A stretch of DNA of 23,467 bases. It comes from a virus. The stretch lies in IMG/VR virus record IMGVR_UViG_3300009285_005504, positions 1 through 23,467 of that record. One strand, given 5' to 3'. Below are positions 1-4,732 of the stretch, in pieces. Position numbers and translations under genes: made by a program. The notes below the pieces were generated by a model, which searched no databases, was not told the DNA's origin, and saw only the letters and a list, made by a program, of their open reading frames with translations. The number at the start of each line of letters is the position of its first letter. Position 1 is the stretch's first letter.

Positions 1-107
1 CCTATCCCCGTTCACCAACCAGCCAAAACAGCAGTCAGACCATAGAATCGGTGAGTTGTCAATAAGCAGGTACTCTCCCTTGGATTGGTAGATCGATGAA
101 CAGAAAC

Positions 108-142
108 CTCCTCCCGGTCAACCACATGGGCTCCGGGAGGAG
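108..142. repeat. 10-bp inverted repeat with 15-base loop
   Basis: CTCCTCCCGG at 108-117 is the exact reverse complement of 133-142. The loop is 15 bases. The rightward side is followed by a short T run (152-155) about ten bases after the stem, too far for a normal intrinsic terminator. Function unknown. Confidence 0.4.
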
Positions 143-191
143 CTCGGACCTTTTCAGGCCCAAGGATCTTGATCAGAGGGGTCTATTTGGC

Positions 192-242
192 GCTAGCTCC
201 TCTGTTTGAGATCTCTGGGTGTGAACGGCTAGCTCCTCTGTT
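192..242. repeat. 15-base direct repeat, two copies
   Basis: The word GCTAGCTCCTCTGTT occurs at 192-206 and again at 228-242, a spacing of 36 bases. Each copy begins with the palindrome GCTAGC. A partial complementary word (CAGAGG near 174) could pair with either copy. It could be a binding-site pair or the remains of a local duplication. Confidence 0.45.
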
Positions 243-440
243 CGCGCCAGCTTCGCTGGCTGCTCACAAGCGTACTCGCTGCGCTCGTAGGTTGCTGGCT
301 CCGGTCAAGGCCATAGTGAGCTCAGCGATAGCCATGAGTCAATGCCATAGCCACGGTGAATCCGGCGATAGCGGCTGAAAGCCGCTGGCCGGTCAAGGTG
401 GTGGTGGAAGTGAAGGGCATGAAGCTGGGCGAAGGGGGCG

Positions 441-629
441 TTATTTTGATTCTTTTACTATGCGGAGTCCGAGCACTTTAGCTACGTAGTTTATGTGCTT
501 CGATGTTGTGGGCGACCACCAATCATGAACAGTTAAGGTTCCGGCCGTGCCGTCTATCGTAGCAACGTGGGTTACGTAACTAATGACTTTGTTGCCTTCA
601 ATGCGTAGGTTTTGTTTGTATCGGGTCAT
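441..629 (-). CDS. small phage protein, DUF8033-like
   Basis: This 62-residue protein is the last gene of the leftward operon. Its start codon overlaps the stop of the upstream gene (ATGA at 626-629), which fixes the start at 629 rather than at an earlier in-frame ATG that would run through the neighbour. The C-terminal half contains the pattern WWSPTTSKHINYVA, followed by a short hydrophobic end. From memory this matches a widespread small phage/plasmid family (DUF8033-like) whose members share a YVTHVATI-type strand and a TTSKHINYVA core. Function is unknown; I infer an early accessory protein. The family assignment rests on recall of the motif only. Confidence 0.7.
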   Translation of the reverse strand: MTRYKQNLRIEGNKVISYVTHVATIDGTAGTLTVHDWWSPTTSKHINYVAKVLGLRIVKESK

Positions 630-814
630 ATGATTCCATTTTCGGCAAATTCTTCCGTTAGGCCGTATTTTGTGGCCAGTTCGGAAAACACTGCTTGCCA
701 TTCGGCCAGCTCGCCATAGGATAGCGAGCGCTCGCTTTGCCAGTTTTGCCATTCTGTCGCGAATTGTCGGGCTTCGTCTGGTGTGGCTGCTTTTTGTACT
801 TGTGTGATGTTCAT
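626..814 (-). CDS. hypothetical small helical protein
   Basis: This 62-residue protein starts at the ATG at 814, inside an ATGA overlap with the gene upstream, and ends in another ATGA overlap with the gene downstream. A longer reading of the same frame (to 997) would overrun two neighbours and is not favoured. The sequence is rich in Glu, Gln, Ala and Trp (EARQFATEWQNWQSER, then ELAEWQAVFSELATKYG) and looks like two amphipathic helices. There are no Cys residues and no enzyme motif. I do not recognise it. Its position in a chain of coupled small genes suggests an early host-interaction or regulatory protein. Confidence 0.6.
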   Translation of the reverse strand: MNITQVQKAATPDEARQFATEWQNWQSERSLSYGELAEWQAVFSELATKYGLTEEFAENGII

Positions 815-942
815 ATCATCATTCCAGCTACGATAGCCAAACAGATTGATACGTACAGCGCGAAGGCTTTCAACGCCTCTCTTCGTTGCTTCTTTGCGTC
901 TAGTTTTTTTATGAGCATGTGCGCTCGTATTGTGCGGCTCAT
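811..942 (-). CDS. 43-residue basic protein with one membrane segment
   Basis: The start at 942 lies in an ATGA overlap (939-942) with the upstream gene, and the stop lies in an ATGA overlap (811-814) with the downstream gene, so it sits exactly in frame between two coupled genes. The first half is strongly basic (KKLDAKKQRRE), and the C-terminal 17 residues (ALYVSICLAIVAGMMI) are hydrophobic and long enough for one transmembrane helix. The likely topology, from the positive-inside rule, is a cytoplasmic N-terminus. Its first five residues (MSRTI) are identical to those of the upstream gene because the junction sequence is duplicated. Function is unknown; a small inner-membrane effector is possible. 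Confidence 0.6.
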   Translation of the reverse strand: MSRTIRAHMLIKKLDAKKQRREALKAFALYVSICLAIVAGMMI

Positions 943-1170
943 AGCAATTTTGCTTGACGTTGTAATTCAGTTTCAATGACTTCATGGGCGACTTCAAGGC
1001 CGTGGCCTTCGATGAGTGCTTCGTGGATTATATCAACGGCGATACTATCAACCATTGATTCTCCCCAGCAACCAACTAAACCATTGATAGCTAGGTATGC
1101 TTCAACCTCTTCTTGCAATGGTGTTCGGCGACCGGTGTTCGGTGTGTGGTAGAGTATTGTGCGGCTCATA
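927..1170. repeat. 17-base duplication of a gene junction
   Basis: The same 17 bases occur at 927-943 and 1154-1170. Each copy spans an ATGA stop/start overlap and encodes the N-terminus MSRTI of the following leftward gene. The two downstream proteins are otherwise unrelated, so the repeat marks duplication or recombination at the junction rather than whole-gene duplication. Confidence 0.8.
939..1169 (-). CDS. hypothetical protein, 76 residues
   Basis: This gene starts at the ATG at 1169 in an ATGA overlap with the upstream gene and ends in an ATGA overlap with the gene downstream. The protein has a short basic N-terminus (MSRTILYHTPNTGRR), then a predominantly helical acidic body (EEVEAYLAINGLVGCWGESM, then VAHEVIETELQRQAKLL). 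No catalytic or metal-binding motif is visible. I do not recognise the family. Coupling at both ends supports it as a translated gene. Confidence 0.65.
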   Translation of the reverse strand: MSRTILYHTPNTGRRTPLQEEVEAYLAINGLVGCWGESMVDSIAVDIIHEALIEGHGLEVAHEVIETELQRQAKLL

Positions 1171-1438
1171 CTGTTTCAGCTATTTCAAGATAAGCCGCGC
1201 CGGTTTCGATTGCCTTGCCTATCAAACAAACGTGCTCATTGTTGATTGTTTCGTCAGTTCCAGTTAGTTCAGTATCATCAATGAGGTTGAATACGTACCA
1301 CGGCTTTGATTTGTTGTGGAAGTAACGTACATGCTTTGAGCTCTTAAAGCCTTTGAGCGATAACGTGATGTTAGCGCCGGAGTCTTGTATCGCTGCAATA
1401 CGTAGTTCATCGAGTGATTTGATTTGTTTGTATTGCAT
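1166..1438 (-). CDS. conserved-looking small phage protein, 90 residues
   Basis: The start at 1438 follows the stop of the upstream gene by a single base. The end overlaps the next gene by ATGA. The protein combines an N-terminal helix (KSLDELRIAAIQDSG), a strand-rich centre (ITLSLKGFKSSKHVRYF), an aromatic stretch (PWYVFNLIDD) and a helical end (CLIGKAIETGAAYLEI). From memory the KSSKHVRYF...VFNLIDD...IGKAIETGA pattern resembles small proteins of plasmids and phages of unknown function. No enzyme motif is seen. It is probably a compact alpha/beta accessory protein of the early operon. Confidence 0.7.
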   Translation of the reverse strand: MQYKQIKSLDELRIAAIQDSGANITLSLKGFKSSKHVRYFHNKSKPWYVFNLIDDTELTGTDETINNEHVCLIGKAIETGAAYLEIAETV

Positions 1439-1439
1439 A

Positions 1440-1604
1440 CTATTTAACTTTCGATACCTTTGCTACTTCATAATTACGGCTGTCATCTTCGTCTTCAATC
1501 CATTCACCATCACCAAATTTTTCCATTGCTTCCTCGCGGTTTTTTGCTTGTATTAAACAAGTTCCAAAACCGTCAAATGTGTATTCTACTTTGAATTTAG
1601 CCAT
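1440..1604 (-). CDS. 54-residue hypothetical protein
   Basis: ATG lies at 1604-1602 and the stop TAG at 1442-1440. It is separated by one base from each neighbouring gene, which supports it strongly despite its size. The protein is short, charged and strand-rich: MAKFKVEYTFDGFGT, then IQAKNREEAMEKFGDGEW, then an acidic stretch EDEDDS and a Lys/Val end. The IQAKNREEAMEKF segment, with alternating hydrophobic strands and an EEA helix, is like small beta-alpha-beta phage proteins that I know only as hypothetical. Confidence 0.65.
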   Translation of the reverse strand: MAKFKVEYTFDGFGTCLIQAKNREEAMEKFGDGEWIEDEDDSRNYEVAKVSKVK

Positions 1605-1605
1605 A

Positions 1606-1890
1606 CTATTCTCGTTCGGCGCTCATGCGCTTTACATACTCCGGCGTGCCTTGCGTGCCTTTTTCCAGTTCGTTGATTGCTGGTATGTGTTGGCCGTATG
1701 CTCCGGTGTGTGATTGCTTACCAACCGTACAATATCCCGTTTTGATTGCGTCCATACATGCACGGCCGATAGAGCCTTCCATGTGCCAAGCCATACCACT
1801 GTCAATCAATGATTGCATTGCCGCTATCTCGTCTTCTTGCGTTGCGTCTTCGTCGTTTGTGATTGTCATCACTGCTTCGAGTGAGTTCAT
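1606..1890 (-). CDS. small phage protein, first gene of leftward operon
   Basis: This 94-residue protein opens the leftward operon. A possible start lies at 1890, an internal Met at residue 8. After an acidic N-terminal stretch (ITNDEDATQEDE), the core reads QSLIDSGMAWHMEGSIGRACM followed by DAIKTGYCTVG and a YGQHIP motif, then a GTPEYVKRM end. From memory the pattern LIDSGxAWxxEGxxGRxxMDAIxxG...YGxxIP is frequent in small phage proteins of unknown function. No SD sequence precedes the start; instead the 9-base word GGTGAGTTA (plus strand) is tandemly repeated at 1894-1911. The promoter is probably at 1985-2013, or further upstream at 2347-2374 by read-through. Confidence 0.75.
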   Translation of the reverse strand: MNSLEAVMTITNDEDATQEDEIAAMQSLIDSGMAWHMEGSIGRACMDAIKTGYCTVGKQSHTGAYGQHIPAINELEKGTQGTPEYVKRMSAERE

Positions 1891-1893
1891 GTT

Positions 1894-1911
1894 GGTGAGT
1901 TAGGTGAGTTA
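1894..1911. repeat. tandem 9-base repeat before the leftward operon
   Basis: GGTGAGTTA occurs twice in tandem, at 1894-1902 and 1903-1911, with a partial third copy inside the first codons of the gene near 1880. On the coding strand it places TAACTCACC repeats 4 to 21 bases before the start codon, where an SD would be expected. It might be a protein-binding or translational control site. Confidence 0.45.
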
Positions 1912-1984
1912 GTTTCTGTTCTCACCCAGCCCCACGCTCTTCACTTCCATTCGATTATCAACGTGCTTTCCATTACCTGTATCT

Positions 1985-2013
1985 ATCTTAGCACGAGTTT
2001 GAACATTGTGCAA
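1985..2013 (-). promoter_or_regulatory. possible leftward promoter for small-gene operon
   Basis: On the minus strand a -35-like TTGCAC (2013-2008) is separated by 17 bases from a -10-like TAAGAT (1990-1985). The predicted RNA start is near 1978, giving a leader of about 90 bases before the gene starting at 1890. The -10 has two mismatches to consensus, so this is a moderate prediction. Confidence 0.35.
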
Positions 2014-2120
2014 GGGGTAGTTATCCCCAGCAATAAGGTCATACTACATGCGCATGCTTCGCAACTGTGCCCACGCCGCAAGGCGTGCCCGAGTGCGTAG
2101 CTGGGCGTGCGTGAGCACGC

Positions 2121-2145
2121 AAAAAGAAAGGAGCCCCCTGGCTCC
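2121..2145 (-). terminator. leftward rho-independent terminator
   Basis: Stem GGAGCC (2130-2135) pairs with GGCTCC (2140-2145) around a four-base loop. Read on the minus strand the hairpin is followed directly by TTTCTTTTT (2129-2121), the normal layout of an intrinsic terminator. The plus strand lacks a T run after the stem, so it works leftward only. No annotated leftward gene ends here; the only upstream signal is the promoter at 2347-2374. Confidence 0.65.
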
Positions 2146-2340
2146 GCAACTTTGCTCTGTCTTCTTAAAAGCTCCCCTTCATTATTTTTCTTTCGTTTCC
2201 TTCTCTTCTTCCTGTGCACAATGTTTCGTCTTCCTTCGTTTTGAAATTCAGCTTTGAGGGTACTACGACTCTCTTATTCTTCTTTTTTTTCTAAGTAGGA
2301 TTAGCCCTCTCATAAAAAATACCCAAAAATCAAAAAGTAC
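2121..2340 (-). ncRNA. predicted noncoding RNA or attenuated leader, about 220 nt
   Basis: The ends are inferred: a near-consensus leftward promoter predicts a start near 2340, and an intrinsic terminator predicts an end near 2121. Between them there is no plausible protein; only very short frames exist (a 16-codon frame from 2313 and a five-codon frame further down). The RNA would have a U-rich 5' part, a possible GAGGG/CCCTC pairing, a purine-rich middle of roughly 65 bases with repeated GAAGGAA-type words, and the terminal GC hairpin. It could be a phage small RNA or a leader controlling read-through into the small-gene operon at 1890. Both remain hypotheses. Confidence 0.4.
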
Positions 2341-2346
2341 CTTAAA

Positions 2347-2374
2347 ATTATAGCACACAGTACATGAAAGTCAA
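2347..2374 (-). promoter_or_regulatory. strong leftward sigma70-type promoter
   Basis: On the minus strand TTGACT (2374-2369) and TATAAT (2352-2347) are 16 bases apart, and the -10 is preceded by TGC, an extended -10. This is the best promoter match in the window. The predicted start is near 2340. One arm of the inverted repeat (2359-2369) fills the spacer and touches the -35, so a protein bound there should block it. Confidence 0.65.
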
Positions 2375-2400
2375 GATCCGTACACTAAATTTCATGTACT
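2359..2400. promoter_or_regulatory. 11-bp inverted-repeat operator between divergent promoters
   Basis: AGTACATGAAA (2359-2369) is the exact reverse complement of TTTCATGTACT (2390-2400). The spacer is 20 bases and the arm centres are 31 bases apart, close to three helical turns. The left arm lies within the leftward promoter and the right arm ends four bases before the rightward -35 at 2405. This is the expected geometry of a shared operator; as RNA it could also form a long-loop hairpin. No matching repressor gene is in the window. Confidence 0.6.
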
Positions 2401-2404
2401 TTTC

Positions 2405-2433
2405 TTGCTTTTACTGTCGCTTTATTGTATACT
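2405..2433 (+). promoter_or_regulatory. rightward promoter of terminase operon
   Basis: TTGCTT (2405-2410) is followed after 17 bases by TATACT (2428-2433). The predicted RNA start is near 2440, only about four bases before the ATG at 2444. No SD can fit, so the first gene would be translated from a leaderless or nearly leaderless mRNA. Confidence 0.55.
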
Positions 2434-2443
2434 GTACCCAAAT

Positions 2444-3019
2444 ATGGCAATACATCGCGACAATAAGCTCGTCAAATCAGCTCATTATGCTAGCATTTTG
2501 AGGAAAATTACCGAAGAGACAGTAAAATATCCAGAAGGTAAATTTCCTGTAGCAAAATTCTTCAGATTGTACGTCGAACCTGCGGTGCCGAATTACAACT
2601 TGAGAGCTTTCAGAGCTTTTCTCAAAGTTTTTGACAAACAGGCAGATCAGATGGCAACGAGAGCGCTAGAGAGAATCAATTCAGGTGGGAAAAGTGATGG
2701 GAGAATCGAATCAGATATGAAAATAGAAAATAGTTCACAGCGAATCATCGCTGATGCTAAGACTTCCACCCGTCTTGGCATAGCGCGAGCTCTTCAAGTT
2801 GGCAGTGACGCACTCGCGCAAATTCTTGAAGACCCAGAATCTATGTCGCTCGCTGAACGTACCGATATTCTTTTCCGCGCCATGCGTGCCCAAGATTCTC
2901 GCATCGTTGCTACTGCGCAAATTCGTAAGGACGCGCGCGAAGAAAAAGCATTTCAAAAAGTGTTCGGTGAAGCGATCTACGACGACGATGAAATAATCAA
3001 TCCGAATAATGTCTCTTAA
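2444..3019 (+). CDS. probable terminase small subunit
   Basis: This 191-residue protein lies directly before the large terminase and overlaps it by 11 bases, the usual place for the DNA-recognition subunit of the packaging motor. I chose the ATG at 2444 (MAIHRDNKL) because the promoter -10 at 2428-2433 lies downstream of the other possible start at 2405. The N-terminal third (KFPVAKFFRLYVEPAVPNYN, then LRAFRAFLKVFDKQ) looks helical and could form the DNA-binding part. The centre is polar and probably flexible. The C-terminal half (ALAQILEDPESMSLAERTDI, then REEKAFQKVFGEA) is helical, with an acidic end (YDDDE) that could contact the large subunit. The sequence alone is not diagnostic; the call rests on position and architecture. 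Confidence 0.6.
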   Translation: MAIHRDNKLVKSAHYASILRKITEETVKYPEGKFPVAKFFRLYVEPAVPNYNLRAFRAFLKVFDKQADQMATRALERINSGGKSDGRIESDMKIENSSQRIIADAKTSTRLGIARALQVGSDALAQILEDPESMSLAERTDILFRAMRAQDSRIVATAQIRKDAREEKAFQKVFGEAIYDDDEIINPNNVS

Positions 3020-4727
3020 AGCGCACATCAATCAGGAGGACAGTAAGGAGTTGATCAAGGAGTTATCTCCCGAAGATCGCGAACGTGTCGCGTGGGGGAA
3101 AAAAGGAAGGAAAGACCCGGTGTTTTTCTCTGAGGAAGTGCTTGGGGTGAAGCTGCATGATGGACAGAAGTTGTGGATCTGGGTGACGACGAACACCCGT
3201 CACGACCTCGCTGGTTCTCTTGGGATAAAGATGGGAAAATGGAAGGATTTGGCTGAATTTGAAGAACTTTTAACAAAATTACCTTCGTTCCAGAGGAACA
3301 TTTTGGTGCCGTCAAACCGGTGGGGAAAGACGCTTTGCACTTCGGTGAAACACATTTGGTATAACTTTTACAAGATCGGGACTCGAGGCAGTGCGTCCGA
3401 GAAGGCCAGTATCAAGTGCGGGACATTGAACTTGTCCCCGCACAGTAATCAATGTCAGGCCGCGTACGAATATATTATTTCCATCCTGTCGTCAAACTTT
3501 ATCTATGTGATCGACGGGAAGTCATATCGGAACAATTGTAAGATTGGCTACTTCCTTGGTGTGCCTTCGTTGCAGCGAAGACAGATTCCTTTTTCAAACA
3601 ACACCTTTTTCAGAACCGTGCCGACTGGTGAGGACCAAGCTTCCTCACTCGCTGGAACTCCGTACTTGTATATTAGTTACGACGAGTGCGCGCAGAGTCT
3701 ACACTTGAAGGATGAGTTGCCGGCAAAAATTATGAGTCGGTTGATCGACTTCGGTGGTCCATTAGATTTGGTATCGACTCCGGAAGTTGATAAACCGTCG
3801 CACCAGTATTTTCATCACATCGCGAAGTTGGGACTGGAAGCGAAGGAGGGTTGGTGGACGCTGCTTGGAAAAATTACTGACAACGTATTTTTGGATCCAG
3901 CACAACGCGATCAGGTGGTGGAGAGTATTCGCATGACTGACCCAGCCAAGTATCGGCAGGTGGCGTACGGAGAGTTCGTGACCACCGGGAAAAAGATGTT
4001 TGACTCGCTGCTCGTTGAGCAGTTGTGGGATCGAGTGAATCCGGAGATGCCAATGCAAGGGCGGAAGTATTTGATTTCGGTGGACTGGGGATTTGCGGAT
4101 ACTGGGGATCCGACGGTGATCTACGTGTTGGATTATGAGGACTCGCCGAAGTATAGGATTGTGTACCGCGAGTCTATTCGTGGTGGATCACCGTTCGCTG
4201 TATTGGCGACAGTCAAAATGTTGCAGCGGGAATGGAACGGGGCGGTGGTGGTGCACGACGCGAATGCGCTGGGGGGGACGATGATGCGGAAGATGATGCG
4301 GGAGCTGGAGATCCATTCGTTGAATGACTTCATTGCCAATGGGGGGAACAAGGCGGATTTGCTGTTTCGGATGCAGCTCGTGATGAGTGCGAATAGGCAG
4401 ATGAGTGTGGATGCGGATGGGAAGGTGATTGAGGGGAATCCAAAGTTCGGGAATTTGCGGTCGTTTTATATCCCGGTGCTCGAGGAACAGATGGGAAATT
4501 ACCAATTTAACCCCGAAAAAGGGGTCAGCGACAAGAAGATTGAGCAGGATGAGGTGATGGCACTCGGGATGGGTATCTGGTGGTTGGAGAAAAAGGCTGG
4601 TCATCTTGCGGTAAAACAGTTACAATTCAATCCGTTGGCTAGTGACCCGAAAAATATCTTTCCAAAGACGACTGCGAACACGCTCAAGGTACGAAGTATT
4701 ACTATCCCTGAGAATAGAATTTTCTAA
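3009..4727 (+). CDS. terL: terminase large subunit (packaging ATPase-nuclease)
   Basis: This 572-residue protein pumps DNA into the prohead and cuts the concatemer. The ATPase domain has a Walker A of the terminase type (PSNRWGKT, residues 101-108), a Walker B with catalytic pair (YLYISYDE, D225-E226) and a coupling motif (VSTPE, around 255-259). The RNase H-like nuclease domain shows its expected acidic residues: D359 in ISVDWGF, D417 in VVVHDANALGG and D514/E515 in EQDEVMALGMGIWW. The length is typical of the family. The ATG at 3009 overlaps the small-subunit gene by 11 bases, suggesting translational coupling; no SD is seen. A run of seven G occurs at about 4271-4277 in the nuclease region, but the frame is intact. 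Confidence 0.95.
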   Translation: MSLKAHINQEDSKELIKELSPEDRERVAWGKKGRKDPVFFSEEVLGVKLHDGQKLWIWVTTNTRHDLAGSLGIKMGKWKDLAEFEELLTKLPSFQRNILVPSNRWGKTLCTSVKHIWYNFYKIGTRGSASEKASIKCGTLNLSPHSNQCQAAYEYIISILSSNFIYVIDGKSYRNNCKIGYFLGVPSLQRRQIPFSNNTFFRTVPTGEDQASSLAGTPYLYISYDECAQSLHLKDELPAKIMSRLIDFGGPLDLVSTPEVDKPSHQYFHHIAKLGLEAKEGWWTLLGKITDNVFLDPAQRDQVVESIRMTDPAKYRQVAYGEFVTTGKKMFDSLLVEQLWDRVNPEMPMQGRKYLISVDWGFADTGDPTVIYVLDYEDSPKYRIVYRESIRGGSPFAVLATVKMLQREWNGAVVVHDANALGGTMMRKMMRELEIHSLNDFIANGGNKADLLFRMQLVMSANRQMSVDADGKVIEGNPKFGNLRSFYIPVLEEQMGNYQFNPEKGVSDKKIEQDEVMALGMGIWWLEKKAGHLAVKQLQFNPLASDPKNIFPKTTANTLKVRSITIPENRIF

Positions 4728-4732
4728 ACACT

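Larger units (their letters stand above)
1..440. other. gene-free left end with short repeats and hairpins
   Basis: I see no credible gene here. The longest open frames are low-complexity readings of GC-rich repeats and have no overlap or spacing link with the operon that ends at 441. The stretch holds a 10-bp inverted repeat (108-117 with 133-142), a 15-base direct repeat (192-206 and 228-242, period 36), a 6-bp hairpin with a TTC loop (246-251 with 255-260), a 13-base repeat with one mismatch (304-316 and 338-350), and a hairpin GCGGCT/AGCCGC (371-376 with 380-385). None has a U-tract that would make it a clear terminator. It may be the 3' region of the leftward operon, a decayed noncoding element, or part of a genome end. 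Confidence 0.5.
1891..2443. other. divergent control region between the two operons
   Basis: No protein gene is credible in this stretch. It holds two leftward promoters, one rightward promoter, a shared inverted repeat, a leftward intrinsic terminator and two GC-rich hairpins with four-base loops (2072-2077 with 2082-2087, loop GCAA; 2105-2110 with 2115-2120, loop GTGA). A long pyrimidine-rich tract runs from about 2150 to 2215 on the plus strand, so the leftward RNA would be purine-rich. TGTGCACA at 2213-2220 is a perfect palindrome. Confidence 0.6.

Noticed and set aside
169-378. Plus-strand 69-codon open frame
   Set aside because: It reads through GC-rich repeats and hairpins, has no linkage to other genes and a composition unlike any protein here.
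323-420. Minus-strand 32-codon frame downstream of the leftward operon
   Set aside because: It lies in the repeat region, is separated from the operon by 20 bases without overlap, and its sequence is shaped by the repeats.
441-752. Earlier start for the gene ending at 441
   Set aside because: It would overlap its upstream neighbour by more than 100 bases; the ATG at 629 in an ATGA overlap fits the operon.
626-997. Longer minus-strand start for the gene ending at 626
   Set aside because: It would overrun two tightly coupled genes; the ATG at 814 in an ATGA overlap is better.
1983-2219. Minus-strand 78-codon frame with a Lys/Arg-rich start
   Set aside because: It contains a strong leftward terminator inside, spans GC-rich hairpins and reads a polypurine tract; it is not a likely protein.
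2405-2443. Upstream start for the small terminase
   Set aside because: The promoter -10 (2428-2433) lies inside this segment, so an mRNA from it cannot include the earlier start.
4268-4280. Run of seven G in the large terminase as a programmed frameshift
   Set aside because: The zero frame continues through all nuclease motifs and no alternative product makes sense.
4188-4604. Long minus-strand open frame inside the large terminase
   Set aside because: It is a shadow of the terminase nuclease domain, with a His/Pro/Leu-rich low-quality protein.
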